A DNA stretch of 64,000 nt, taken from contig JAPTHN010000150.1 in the NCBI GenBank assembly GCA_026936325.1, positions 62,001 to 126,000 of the forward strand, read 5' to 3'. This DNA is from Platynereis dumerilii (taxonomy: Eukaryota > Annelida > Polychaeta > Phyllodocida > Nereididae). The notes under the pieces were generated by a model. The model saw only the letters and a program-made list of their open reading frames with translations, searched no databases and was not told the origin of the DNA. The stretch's first letter is position 1. Each line of letters starts with the position of its first letter. This document shows, piece by piece, positions 34,001 through 45,689 of this stretch. A program made the translations under genes and the position numbers.

Positions 34001-34757
34001 TATATCAAGTACAATATGTAATATGTGATAAAATACTCAGCCATTTATTTTTAAAATTTTGGTCAAATTGAAAACTACTCAACTTGATGTGGATATTAAG
34101 TATATGAAGAACTCAAATACACACACATTTCTATACATCAATTTAAAGCTCTTTCCAAGTTCTTTCATGCTGGGTATTTGTTTTTTCCATATCATCTACG
34201 CCACATGGTCATTTTGTGGCTTGAAAATGGATTATTTTGTGAAATTCTGAATTTTAGAGTAAAATATATTAATAACCAGTGGGTTTTGGACAATGATACT
34301 TATTTTACTCTTGCACTATATGGCAAAGAAATACCATGTCAAATATTACGCTTTTTGGATGTGTGTAAGGTATAGGCAAAAAAAAATCATAATATTGGAT
34401 TTTAGTGTGATAAAACCGTCAACTTTGAAAATTTCTGTTTGACAGGCATTCTTGTGGAAAACCACTTTACAGCTTCTATTCATTAGTTTAGGGTGTCACT
34501 GGTAATATAAAAAAAAATCAAGCAGTTCAGGTCCAAATTTGAAGTGTAATGACAATTTTACAAATGGACGTTTTTCAGTATTTTTTCCAATTTTTCAAAC
34601 TTATTTTTATCATAACTCTTAAAATAATTGAGCTATCACCCTGTAATTTTGGATTTGATCCTTCCCAATAATGCTTTTGAAACGCAGAAAGTTTGAAAGA
34701 AATCGGCGGTGGTCATGCTGGGACCATTGGTTGATTCTGCATGGAATGACCCATCTA
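31098..34757. mobile_element. 3.66-kb imperfect palindrome (fold-back element) inside the LINE
   Basis: The ends GGGTCATTCCACACCAAATC and GATTCTGCATGGAATGACCC are inverted. The inverted similarity continues far inward: AGCATGACC, ATCAAATCCAAAATTACAGG, AATTTTCAAAGTTGAC, ATCACACTAAAATCCAATAT, GGCCATGTGGCGTAG and, more than 700 bp in, GGCCTATCTCAAAAATAATG (31881 and 33560). The arms are thus at least 0.8 to 1.2 kb and diverged. No transposase-like frame is seen. The family is unknown. Confidence 0.72.
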
Positions 34758-35509
34758 TCTAATCATAATAATAGTCATAGCAGGAATCTCATCTCACTCA
34801 TAAGGCTTTTTTCTCTCAATCCATAACATCTTCAATTACACTCCTCAGCCTGTCAATTCATCTGAAGTTCCCGATAGGGCAAATTTTACCTATCAACATT
34901 CATTATTTCCATAGTTACACAAATATATCTTGGGAATTTGCTACAAAAAACACCTTTTTTCACTTAAATACATCCCACCTGTACATTTAATTGCCACAAC
35001 AAGGACTGTAAAGCATTCAATATTAAAGACCATTACATTCCGCATCTTTTGATATGCACACTGACCTTCTATGGCCAATATATCTACCCAGTTACCAGAT
35101 ATTCCTGTTGGGAGTTTGACAAAAAACATATTTCCAACATACAAATCTGGAAGCTATATATTTCTCTGCCACATCAAGACCACTAATGCAGATTATATTG
35201 CATGCCACTAAATTCCGCATCTTTTTCCACACTGATTGAACTTCTATGTCCAATATAACTTCCCAGCTCCCAGAAATTAAATTGCGTCATGCATTTACAA
35301 AATCATATTTTCCAACAACTCCAGTCTCTCAGTGTTTGTAGTGATGTACACCACGCTGTAGTAATTTCTAACAATCCACCTTACTTCATCTAACTGAAAG
35401 CTGACTGGAAGCTGCAAATAGCACCTGCCTGAACATCACTCTAACCTGGGAAGAACCTGGAACTCGGTGCATCTTTGAAAAGCAAGAAACCCTAACTGGT
35501 GAACAGCTA
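34758..35509. other. Non-coding filler between LINE pieces
   Basis: About 750 bp of AT-rich sequence with no recognised gene. The LINE frame breaks at TATAC on both sides of 31098-35509, so this stretch came in with, or before, the palindrome. It could be a separate MITE or SINE. No termini are convincing. Confidence 0.4.
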
Positions 35510-35683
35510 GTATAGAATAATTTCATATCGGTAAAATATTGATAAATTTGATGGTATATAACTTTCTAACAAAACTTTTGATACTCTGGGTAGTAAGGAC
35601 ACAGGATGATAATTTCTATATCATTTATCTCATCTTTTTTATAAATCAGAATAACTTCAGCAATTTTCAACTGATAAGGAAAG
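35510..35683 (-). mobile_element. LINE, RT fragment (middle piece)
   Basis: The minus strand reads FPYQLKIAEVILIYKKDE and then a decayed SISK-like and FxxLYxY region up to LFYT. This is the LINE RT fingers segment, directly joined in order to 40461-40773 across the LTR element. Confidence 0.72.
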
Positions 35684-35860
35684 TGTTTAGACAACTAGAA
35701 CGTCCGTTTAGTTAATAAATGTTTAATCCAAAACATCACACATGTCGCAAGTTACAATCATCATCATGGCGTCGTCTGCCAAGTCTCACCTTCTCACGTC
35801 GGACGCGAGATTAGCTCGTAGCCCTCTGGTGTTGACATTACGAAATACTATTGGTAAACA
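35684..35860 (-). repeat. 3' LTR of the Mag-like element
   Basis: A 177-bp direct repeat, TGTTTAG...GTAAACA, next to the polypurine tract. Confidence 0.9.
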
Positions 35861-36142
35861 TCTTCCCCTTTTACCAAACTACTTTTAAGATCAAAGTTTG
35901 AAATCTAATTAAACTGATTACAATTTAAAATTGAATTGAGATTATACATAATATAGTTGTGAACAGTTTTAACAACATAACTAACACCTACTCTGTACTA
36001 CGTAATATTCATTATTAAAATAATAATGTCAATCCGTTTAACAAAGTTGGCACCTTAAAGGGACTACGGCAACTATAAAATGAACAGCAATAAAATACTT
36101 CAAATACAACAGAAATCGCACAATTCTTTTGATCCAAGTTCA

Positions 36143-39100
36143 TTAGTCACTGAAACGAGCAGGTTTGTTTATTTGGCAACCTGAAGCCAACCGGGTAAGT
36201 CTGGGAGTCAGTGGTACTGGAGCCTTCGAAGGCTCGATCGGTGATGGGGCTGGGGCATCTTGCACACTACTTGGCTGCTTTTCGGTCATACTGTCTGGCA
36301 CAGAAACGGATGTCTCAGGAACCGGTACAAGATGGACTCTGTTCCGTCTCTGTACTCCTGTGTCAGTGTTCACCAAATATGTGCGGTTTTCCGGGTCTCC
36401 ACTCACAACAATGCCAGATCTTTTCCACTTATCATCAGCTCGTACAAGCACCTGTTCACCCGAAATAAGGGGTTTTAAAGGACGGGCACCATGTCGTCTG
36501 TCATAATTAATTTTCGCTTTGGTCTTTGACTCGCCGTCGGACTTGCGGATAGTGGCATCATCTGGAGTTTTGGGCAACAGGGCAGAGGGAATGTTCGGAA
36601 TTCTTGTGTTTAAGATTCTTCCCATAAGGGCAACTGAAGGGGCGACCCCTGTGGAACTGTGCTGGGTCGTCCGATAGTTCAACAATGCCACATCTGGGGA
36701 TGCCGTCGAAAGGATATTCTTTGCAATTTTCACGGCACTCTCCGCCTCGCCATTCGCTTGAGCAAAGTAAGGGCTGCTTGTTGTGACTTCAAATCCATAA
36801 TTGTCAGCAAAATTTCTAAACTCCGCAGACACAAACTGAGCCCCATTGTCACAGTGGAATTCATCAGGAATTCCGAAAGTAGCAAAGATTTGTCGGCACT
36901 TGTTAATCACAGCAGCTGAGCTAATTGAGGTTAAACGTCTGATCTCTATCCATCGGCTGTAATAGTCTATCAAAATAAGGTAGTTCTGATTGTCATGCAA
37001 GCACAAGTCTGCTCCAACTTTCTCCCATGGGCGAGACGGTAATGGGGTTGGAACTAGGGGCTCTGATCTCTGAGCTGGCCGTTTTTCAACGCAAACTACA
37101 CATGACTCACACAACATTTTAAGCTCCCCTCGAATTCCTGGCCACCAGACGCAACGAAGTTCATTACTCCAACACTTCTGGAATCCTTGGTGGCTTTCAT
37201 GCAGACGTCCCAGTATTTCAGAACGTTGGGACCGTGGGACGACCAGCCTTTGTTGATACACCAATAATCCATCGGCCACCGATAGCATATCCTTCACTTC
37301 ATGGTAAGCTTTTAAATGGGGCGGTATAGCACTAACAACCGGCCAGCCATTAATCACGTAATTTATAATTTCACCAAGTTCACTGTCATGTACTGTGGCC
37401 TGCCTTAACTTAATCATCCGACCACCGGACACTGGAAGCTGACCAATGATAGCATCAACGTCGACTGCGATCTCACTAGCGAGACTTTCACACGCTCGAC
37501 TCTCAGACTCTTGTCCAGTAGCAGGATTCCTTGACAAAGCGTCGGCTATTACCAGTTGCTTTCCCGGCTTATGACTGACAATAGGATTGAACTGCAATAA
37601 CCTGATCAGCAATCGTTGGCACCGCAACGGGACCTGGTCCAATGGTTTCCGGTCAATCAAAGGCACCAGGGGCTTGTGGTCAGTCCACAACTCAAATTCC
37701 GGAAGACCTACGATGTACTTCCTAAACCGCTCGCAGGCCCATGTGGCGGCCAGGCACTCTCGTTCAATTTGAGAATAACGTTGTTCAGCTTCATTTAGGG
37801 CCCTGGAAGCGAATGCAATGGGTGATAATCCGGCCTCAGTCTTCTGTAACAATACTCCGCCCAGACCGTAACTGCTAGCATCGGCACTTATCACTATGTC
37901 TCTTTTCACGTCAAAATACTTCAAAGACGGCAGGCGAGTAATCATATCCTTGACTGTCTCAAAGGCCAACTGCTGTGGTTGTCCCCACATAAACACAACA
38001 CCTGACTTTAACAGATCTGTCATGGGCTTTATGGCAGTAGCGAGTCCATCAATAAACTTTGACAAATAGTTAATCATTCCACACAAACTTCTGAGCTCCG
38101 TAACATTTTTCGGTGGGGGCATTCGGGTAATGGCCTCGATTTTCTCGGGACTCGGACGCAGGCCTTGTGCACTGAGAAGATGGCCAAAAAATTTGACTTC
38201 CTTTGCTCCAATTTGGCCCTTGTCTTCGTTTAGAGTCAGGCCATACTCTGCAATGCGCCTTTGGACTGCCTTTAGGTTGTTGTTGTGGACCTCGAGATTA
38301 GCCCCCCAAACAAGAATATCATCCATGATAACGGCACAGCCCGGCAGGTCTTGGAGCATCTTCTGCATCTTCAACTGAAACACCTCAGGCCCTATGTTAA
38401 TGCCCATGGGGAGTCTTCTGTAACAATATCGGCCGAAAGGTGTAATAAATGTAGTGAGCGCCATACTTTCCTCCGCTAGGGGAATTTGGTAGAATCCACT
38501 GTTTGCGTCCATCGTAGAAAAATAATTTGCACCGACCAACTTTGGAGCAATGTCATCAAGGTTGGGCAAATTAATGTACGGTCTTTTAACATTTTGGTTC
38601 AGTCTTTTAAAGTCAGTACAGATTCGAATCTTCCCCGACGGCTTAATGATCGGTACCATTGGGGCGCACCAGTCAGTAGGGGTCTCAATTTCCTTGATGA
38701 TTCCCTCCTGTTCCATCCGTTTTAATTCTGCTTCAACTTTCGGCAACAGATGGAATCCAATGTTGCGGGCAGTGTGGACAGCAAATGGGCTACTTCCCTC
38801 CTTCAGCTCAATGCGCACTGGATCAATTTTAAGTAGGCCAATTTCCTCAACTCGTTTGATTAGGCCTAACTTGCTGGATACATTTCGGCTCAGCAAATTA
38901 TTTCGCAAGTCATTGCCGACAACAATCACATTGCACCGATAAGAAACACCTTTGTGGTTGATGACCCCAACAAAACGTCCTTTAACACAGAGCTTCCCAC
39001 CAGGTGAATTGAGTAATGCTCCACATGACTGAAGGGGGGGTTTATCCCTGAGGGCTTGGTAAGTTCCTTCACTTACGACAGTCACATCAGCCCCAGAGTC

Positions 39101-40096
39101 CACTTTGAACGGAATCGATTGTCCACAAAAGAGAAGGCTCTCAAACCATGGGTTGGTATCATCTTGAATGGTGACTGTGCTGTTAACCTCCGTGATGTCT
39201 AATACACAGTCTAGATCATCAAGAAAAAATTCATTGTCAGGTTCAGCATTTGTAACCTCTTGCACCGAGCCTCGGCGGGACAAAAAACACTGTCTTGCAA
39301 AATGGCCTTTACCCTTACATTTATGGCAGGTAAGGCCACTGGCGGGGCACCTCCGATTACCATGATGGTATCCACATCGAGAACACTGTTCCTCGGCTGG
39401 CGAACCTCCGACAGCACTCACACTGCGATCTGTTGGAGGGTTATTGTGCTGGTTAGAAACTTTCGATCCATATGATGGGGCCCTCGGCTGTCTCCGGGGC
39501 GTCGCCTTGCTACGTACTTCATCTGTGGTAACAGTGGATGAAGCACCGGACTCCGCACCGATCTCACGGTTGACATGCTCCGTGTGTCTGGCTTCAGCAA
39601 CTGCATCAGCAAATGTCAATTTGTCTTTAAGGGTAAGTCTCTGCTTCAAGTCTGTGTCTGATAACCCCCTAACAAACTGATCGCACAGCTGCTCCTCTTT
39701 GTCAACGAACTCACAGTACTTGACTGCAACATGCAGTGCTCGTTCAAATTCTTCAACGGACTTGGACCCTTGCACCTCATCATGGAAACGCTGTCGTTCA
39801 AACCGGCGATGCCTCTTGGGAGTAAAATAGTCAGTAAACTTTTCAACCACCTTGGTATAATCCTTGCTGTCGTCTTCAGTCAGTTCAAAACTCGTGAAAA
39901 TGTCCTCACTATCTTCACCCATGTCCCACAACAAGGCATCCACTTGCCTGTCAGCCTCCTCTGAGTCCAGCTTGACAGCCCTGCGATATCTGTTATACCG
40001 ATTTATCCAGGGTGGCCACTCCTCGGCCTTGAACGAAAACTTTGTCGGTGCAGTATGACGACTGCCACGAGGACCAGCAGCTCCGTTTTCAGCCAT
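36143..40096 (-). CDS. Gag-Pol polyprotein of the second LTR element
   Basis: I place the start at the ATG at 40096 (MAENGAAGP). The open frame runs on upstream into the LTR, but that part reads primer-binding-site sequence. Parts in order: a capsid-like Gag; one CCHC zinc knuckle (about 39300); an aspartic protease with DSGAD core (about 39080); reverse transcriptase with an MDD box (about 38300-38750); RNase H (about 37600-37900); an HHCC zinc domain and DDE integrase core (about 36650-37250); and a short tail. About 1317 residues. The compact single-frame layout and RT style fit the Mag clade of Ty3/Gypsy. Confidence 0.88.
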   Translation of the reverse strand: MAENGAAGPRGSRHTAPTKFSFKAEEWPPWINRYNRYRRAVKLDSEEADRQVDALLWDMGEDSEDIFTSFELTEDDSKDYTKVVEKFTDYFTPKRHRRFERQRFHDEVQGSKSVEEFERALHVAVKYCEFVDKEEQLCDQFVRGLSDTDLKQRLTLKDKLTFADAVAEARHTEHVNREIGAESGASSTVTTDEVRSKATPRRQPRAPSYGSKVSNQHNNPPTDRSVSAVGGSPAEEQCSRCGYHHGNRRCPASGLTCHKCKGKGHFARQCFLSRRGSVQEVTNAEPDNEFFLDDLDCVLDITEVNSTVTIQDDTNPWFESLLFCGQSIPFKVDSGADVTVVSEGTYQALRDKPPLQSCGALLNSPGGKLCVKGRFVGVINHKGVSYRCNVIVVGNDLRNNLLSRNVSSKLGLIKRVEEIGLLKIDPVRIELKEGSSPFAVHTARNIGFHLLPKVEAELKRMEQEGIIKEIETPTDWCAPMVPIIKPSGKIRICTDFKRLNQNVKRPYINLPNLDDIAPKLVGANYFSTMDANSGFYQIPLAEESMALTTFITPFGRYCYRRLPMGINIGPEVFQLKMQKMLQDLPGCAVIMDDILVWGANLEVHNNNLKAVQRRIAEYGLTLNEDKGQIGAKEVKFFGHLLSAQGLRPSPEKIEAITRMPPPKNVTELRSLCGMINYLSKFIDGLATAIKPMTDLLKSGVVFMWGQPQQLAFETVKDMITRLPSLKYFDVKRDIVISADASSYGLGGVLLQKTEAGLSPIAFASRALNEAEQRYSQIERECLAATWACERFRKYIVGLPEFELWTDHKPLVPLIDRKPLDQVPLRCQRLLIRLLQFNPIVSHKPGKQLVIADALSRNPATGQESESRACESLASEIAVDVDAIIGQLPVSGGRMIKLRQATVHDSELGEIINYVINGWPVVSAIPPHLKAYHEVKDMLSVADGLLVYQQRLVVPRSQRSEILGRLHESHQGFQKCWSNELRCVWWPGIRGELKMLCESCVVCVEKRPAQRSEPLVPTPLPSRPWEKVGADLCLHDNQNYLILIDYYSRWIEIRRLTSISSAAVINKCRQIFATFGIPDEFHCDNGAQFVSAEFRNFADNYGFEVTTSSPYFAQANGEAESAVKIAKNILSTASPDVALLNYRTTQHSSTGVAPSVALMGRILNTRIPNIPSALLPKTPDDATIRKSDGESKTKAKINYDRRHGARPLKPLISGEQVLVRADDKWKRSGIVVSGDPENRTYLVNTDTGVQRRNRVHLVPVPETSVSVPDSMTEKQPSSVQDAPAPSPIEPSKAPVPLTPRLTRLASGCQINKPARFSD

Positions 40097-40283
40097 TCTG
40101 ACAGACCAAAATAGCACCAAAAGTCCCAAAATCACTAAGCACGTGGTCGACAGGAACCGCCGGGAAGCACAACAATCACTGACACTGTGACACAAAATCC
40201 AAAATATGGACATATCAATCGGGGATGTCAGAGAGTTAACTGTCCAGTCGATAGCACAAATCCTGTTTAAACCGCTGCCACCA

Positions 40284-40460
40284 TGTTTAGACAACTAGAA
40301 CGGCCGTTTAGTTAATAAATGTTTAATCCAAAACATCACACATGTCGCAAGTTACAATCATTATCATGGCGTCGTCTGCCAAGTCTCACCTTCTCACGTC
40401 GGACGCGAGATTAGCTCGTAGCCCTCTGGTGTTGACATTACGAAATACTATTGGTAAACA
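40284..40460 (-). repeat. 5' LTR of the Mag-like element
   Basis: A 177-bp direct repeat matching 35684-35860 with about two differences, next to the primer-binding-site candidate. Confidence 0.9.
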
Positions 40461-40775
40461 GAAAGACACCAATTGTAAGCATTGACTTACTATTTTAGAG
40501 AGGGGGTTGCTTAGTTCTTGCGTTACTTGTTTTAATAATTTGTTTGAAATTTTATCTATGCCGTGTGATGTCTTAGGCTTCAAGTTATCTATCGTTTTAA
40601 TGATGTCATTAACATTAACTGTTTTAAATTGGAAAGTACCTTCATGCAGGTGAGATAGGTAGTCTTTAAAAGAAGCATCTGCGGTAACAGAGAAATTGCA
40701 GGCAAGCTTGGGACCAAGTTCAACATGATATTATCAAACTCATTAACAATGACATGATGGTCATCCACATTTGTA
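40461..40775 (-). mobile_element. LINE, RT N-terminal fragment (5' piece of a split copy)
   Basis: Minus-strand frame: ELGPKLACNFSVTADASF, YLSHLHEGTFQFKTVNVND and LKPKTSHGIDKISNKLLK. This is the region before the LINE RT fingers. It ends where a GGGGGAACGGGGGCAC terminus begins at 40776. Confidence 0.78.
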
Positions 40776-41746
40776 GGGGGAACGGGGGCACATTGGGACG
40801 CGGGCCACTGTGGGACGATGGGGTTTTCTTGGATCCTGGCAAGGTGTAGGATATGGTAGTGCCATCATATCTTGTAATTTCACATCCTGATGTTTCCATG
40901 GTTTTATTGACAAATTACAGCCACATGCAGAAGTATGGCGAGCAAAAGTTTGTTGTCCTACCACAAAAGTAAATATGGAAGGGTTCAGTTCAAACCATTC
41001 TGTGGACAAACCATGAACAATGAGGTTTTCTTAGTGCTTGTATGAATTTTATATATCGTAACGAACAGTTATGAATTGCTATCGTGATAAACACACTCAC
41101 TGGTGTCCAAGAAATTAGAAGTTACCTGAATGCACTCGCTATACCTGATTCACTAATTGGAAGATATGTTTATTAAAAGTAGGATTTTGATGAGTGTGTG
41201 CCTCTAAGAGATTATTGCAATGTAAACTTGTAAAATGGATTTTTATTATCATTTTCATAGCCATGTGTTTTTTGAAAACTTCGTTTTGCAGTTAAACCAT
41301 GACATCATTGGGTATCTGTCAATGTGATTGGTCTAATCTTCAATCTGTGACATATTAGTTCAGAGTTTGACATCACAGTTAATGACAAAGGAATTCAAAA
41401 CTGTCAGGCAATGTTACTATTAGTGTACAACCACAACAAACAAGGCATGTATAAGCTGAGTTTTGCACCTCATTGTTTTCCAAGCAAAATGTGTTGCTGT
41501 TTTTCACAATACACAAGTCATCACAATTTTAAACACCTTTTTTTGTCAGTAATTGCAACGCTCCTTTGAGGCTAAGTGGTCTGCAAAAGGATATATCAGT
41601 CACGATTCAAAGCTTTATGCCTTCTTTTTAAAAGTAATTACTAAATTCGCATTTTTTAGGAAACATTATAAGAAAATCGACATGTGCATGTAAATATCCC
41701 GTGTAAATCAGTACTGTAATTGCGTAAGTCAGTAAACAATTATGTA
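40776..41746. other. Unassigned stretch starting with a transposon-like terminus
   Basis: TA then GGGGGAACGGGGGCACATTG at 40774-40795 resembles the terminus of the element at 41749. No matching opposite end was found. The remainder is AT-rich and without a gene. Confidence 0.35.
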
Positions 41747-41748
41747 TA

Positions 41749-43000
41749 GGGGAACGAGGGGCAAAACGGGCCGCCTAACTTCGAAGGCTCGCTGCACGAA
41801 GGTGGTGTATCACGCAAATGCCAAATAAGGTCTGATCCATGAAGAAGTACCAATACCACTTGCTCAAACACAGAAAAGTGCTTTTTTAACGGTTTCAATT
41901 CAAATTTTTCCCTCTTTTCAAAAATGCAACTTTATCCCGTTTTGCCCCATGCTTGGGGCAAAATGGAATTTCATGTGGGGCAAAATGGGAAGAAATAAAG
42001 AAACAAAAGTTTTGCAATAAATCAGCTGTTTTTATAACAGTCTAACCAAAAGGCATGTTAACAAACAGAAATGCATTAATTTACCTGATCGCAATGTAAG
42101 AATATTGCAGAATACTGAGAGTAAACATAGCAATAAACAATGAAATCAACATCTCAATACATAGCTGAGGAGTGATGCTAGAAATTATGCATTCTATGTA
42201 ATTATTTGACAAGGTATTTAACATTAAACATTAGGTTACAAAAGAAACAAAATTATGTGAAATTTTATGAAAATGCGACATTTTTATGAATATTCACATA
42301 ACTCAGATTTCCAAGTTTTCTTCATGATTTAACAATTTAAACTGGTATTGGATTTGACTATGCTTTTTGAAAGGTAGTTACCTTTATTTCAGTTTCAAAA
42401 ATACAGGGTTTTACCACTAAGCCTAAATCCTCAAGGAATTATTGATGACATGGACTAGCTCCACAAATCTCTAGTGATTTTTCAAATTCTTGCCTGTTAT
42501 ATAGCCAGAAAATGTATCAATTGTCTCAAATGTCATGGTTGACTTGACCCAATAGCAAGCATCAACCTCTTCTAGGCTGGGATTGCTTTTTTGTGCTTCC
42601 CATTTTGCCCCAACAGGAGGACACCACTTTGCCCCAACCATGCAGGGTATATTAATAATGACCTACTTACACATGGCTAAGCACCAGACTACATTTTTTC
42701 GCTTAATAAGCGAGCTTAGTAGTCCTCTCATAACACTGACTATAAATTATTCTGCTGGGAACGTCATTGGAGGTACTACAGCATTTCCAAAAATTATGAT
42801 TTTTTAAAGAAAATCGATCAAAACCTTCAAATTAACATAGCTGTACTCCTGTAACATTCTCATCCACGAAACTTTCAGGAAAAGTTGGCAATGTGTCCTA
42901 TTTTATTTTCCAACCGAAAAATTAGAAGGCAGGCCAAAACGTTCCGAGAAAACGCAAAAAACCGTTTTGCCCCACCGGTCCATTTTGCCCCTCGTTCCCC
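41749..43000. mobile_element. TA-flanked TIR element, 1.25 kb
   Basis: The ends GGGGAACGAGGGGCAAAA and TTTTGCCCCTCGTTCCCC are perfect inverted repeats, flanked by TA (41747-41748 and 43001-43002). Internal motifs TTGCCCC / GGGGCAAAA recur at about 41936-41985 and 42597-42640. No transposase, so it is non-autonomous. The TA duplication fits Tc1/mariner-type insertion. Confidence 0.82.
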
Positions 43001-43187
43001 TAATTATTCCTATGACAATTCTATGGCGCAGTCATAAATGGAGATGAGATGGTGCCGGAACATTTGAGTGTCAATATATGAAATTTGCTAATTTGTGGCT
43101 CTACGAAATTATCTATATATTCAAAACAGAATATTGTAAAACACTTCACGCCCAGATGCAATATTGCTGAAACATTGTGGGATCACC

Positions 43188-45689
43188 ATGAAGTTTCATA
43201 ACATTCTAACTCTTTTATTATTTACCAAGTACCTCTCCCAAGCGGTTTGTGAGTCTCATTACGATGCAAACTTCACTTGGAAAAGCCCAGTTAAACACTG
43301 GATAGCCTTGCAGTTAAAACAACAAGGAATGGTGGACATGACGATGAATTACAGGGAATTGATTACACTCACCGGAAAAATATACGAGGTATGTTTTGGA
43401 GAGAGCTATACACCAAACAAATGTGGAGGAATTGTCAAAGGTCTGTGTAATGTGATTAAGAGGGATATAATCAACTCTGGTCATTGTGAATGGAGGCTAG
43501 AAGTGCCCAAAGGGCTTTGTGTTGCTTTAACATTAGTGGATTTACCACAGAGCAATCCCTTCATAGATGACAGATTTATTCTAACAGCAGAAAGTTTATT
43601 AACTAATCAAATGAATACAACTTTTAATCGCATTGACATTTACAAAAAATTTGAAAACATAAATATTTTTACGAACTCGTCTCTCACGCAAGTTAATCTT
43701 TTCATTTCTAATTTATCAGCTGATTCAAGAATACATATGTTCTTTCAGGCCTCACAGTGCAACTTAAAAATAAGCAAAAGTACATTAGTTCTTTATAGAA
43801 CCGAATCATTAAAATTTCCAAATAATGCACCATATTCCATCCTCCCACAAAAAAATGTAACAGAATACCATGCTTTGGTGAGAACGGAAATTGGGAAATT
43901 TTTGATAATCTTCTTAAATTGCAAAATATTTAGGAGAGGTCTTCAGGTGTATGATGGACCATCATTGAAGTCTCCGCGTAAAAAAGTGAAATGTATGAGA
44001 AATGCTTCGGTGAAAATCATAGCCAGCACATTTCAGATCTATCTTGTCTTTAGACACCAACATCGTTTCAAGGGAACCTTCTTTATTTCCTACACAGCTC
44101 ACCGTGATGACAGTAGCATTCAGGTCATCCAACTGCCAGAAACAGGTAATCAGTGGATTTCATGGAATTTTGAAAATGTGACTACAGTTGAATATCAAAG
44201 ACTATCAATTGAAAGTGAACATGAAAGTTTTAATTTTGAAGTGGAAATAGAAGCCTCGCCTCATTGGGCACAGGGTCATCTGTGCCAATATGGGGGTTTG
44301 CTAATCCATGCTTTTAAGTATTTTAGGTTTTCTGAAATTGGTCCAATATGCTCATCTGAATATGCTAAACTATTACAAAATTTGACAATTCCTGCGATGA
44401 GTCCCACACGCATAACCATCTACCATTATGGGTTTTCCTATGCCCAAAGGGGAAGACTTGAGTTTTTTCAGCAATCAAAAGGATCTTTGCGGTATTTTGC
44501 ATTTATCAATCCTTGTGGCCTATGTGAGCGTAATTTTCTTATGGATTTATTTATCGTCAAACGATTTACATATTGGCTTAAAATAGAATGTAATGATAAA
44601 TTCCCAGTCATCATTGTAGACTATGGTCATGTGGTATTCATGACAATAAGAAATGAAGTTATAGCAAAACAGCACAATTGCCATTGGATTATACGCACTT
44701 CAGGGACCAGTCTGATTGAATTCATGTTAAATCATAGGTACATCAGCAAACATACTTCACATTATTGTGAGCGCATGACATCACCACAGTTTACAAACTA
44801 CAACACTCTCAGCAAGTCACAGTCATCTCTTTGGCAGAGTTATAATCATCAAATTTCCTTGGCCGTTGAATTTGACACAACCAAGACAGAATGTATATTT
44901 GCTTCAGCACTGTATGGTACTGCCTTCACTACTTCAAAAGTTACTGAAAGTTGTCAAGACGTTGTCCTCAGTCCTTTCAGCACCAATGTTGGCATCCAAG
45001 AGTTCATTGGAACATGTTTTAAATTCTTGATCAACATAAGAAGTCACAAAAAGTATTTTTTAAAAGTTAAATTCTCTGATCAGACGAGCGATATTCAAAA
45101 TTACCTGAATAATTTTCGAATAATTTCATACCAGGAAGAACATACTCTTTCTGATGGGTTTCAAATTGACATGTTTGATGTAATAATTACGGATGAGCCT
45201 CTTATTATGGTAACAGGTCTTGAACCACATGTATACACATTCCGGTCGAACCAGATTCCCTTTGAATGGAGAAGTTATGGTCAATTCTTGACAATATCCA
45301 TAATTACTCACAACAATATAATAACAGAACATAATCTAATAATAATAGTAATGGCCGTTTTTGAAATACACTCAGTTATGAGTTATTTACGTCCATTGAA
45401 ATTTATAAAGGAATGTCCACCAAGTTCAGATTACACACTAAAGGTGACACGCACATGCTTCAGCATTCACACAAATTTTTCTGGTTCTTGGAACATGGCA
45501 AGGAAGTTTTGCCAACAAAGAGGAGGTTATCTGTGGTCTGTAAATAGTATTGATGAATGGCATTCAGTACTCCGTTCACCAAAACAAGTTGCCTGTAATG
45601 CGGACTGCATTAACAAGTGGTGGCCTCCCATTAATGCTGCCAAATATTTTGTGGCCTCTTCGGTCTTCTATCTTGGACTACAGTCTCAG
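43188..45689 (+). CDS. GRL101-like receptor, exon 1 (signal peptide, CUB, start of C-type lectin domain)
   Basis: The ATG at 43188, in a good context (ATCACCATGA), opens an 834-codon exon. The frame runs a little further upstream without another ATG. MKFHNILTLLLFTKYLSQAVC is a signal peptide. A CUB-like domain (about 43760-44100) shows paired cysteines and GLQVYDGPS. More beta-rich, cysteine-bearing, possibly CUB-derived sequence follows (about 44230-45400), with many N-glycosylation sites. The C-type lectin domain starts at about 45415 (CFSIHTNFSGSWNMARKFC, then GGYLWSVNS). The exon ends CTCAG before the donor GTATGT at 45690, in phase 0, and joins 48521. The lectin domain is completed in exon 2. 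This is the ligand-binding ectodomain. The ligand is unknown. Confidence 0.82.

Larger units (their letters stand above)
35684..40460 (-). mobile_element. Ty3/Gypsy LTR retrotransposon, Mag-like, whole-looking and young
   Basis: LTRs of 177 bp (35684-35860 and 40284-40460) have TG...CA ends and differ at about two positions, near 1%. The 5-bp duplication GAAAG flanks the element (35679-35683 and 40461-40465). A primer-binding-site candidate TGGTGGCAGCGG adjoins the 5' LTR. A polypurine tract AAAAGGGGAAGA adjoins the 3' LTR (35861-35872). One long frame is present and no breaks are obvious. It is inserted within an older LINE RT. Confidence 0.92.

Noticed and set aside
31766-34375. Several ORFs of 60-75 residues inside the large palindrome
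   Set aside because: They are not conserved between the two arms, and the base composition explains them.
36165-40058. Plus-strand ORFs opposite the Mag-like element
   Set aside because: They are antisense shadows of the polyprotein frame.
42583-42807. 74-residue ORF upstream of the receptor
   Set aside because: It lies inside a TIR element and reads its GGGGCAAAA repeats.
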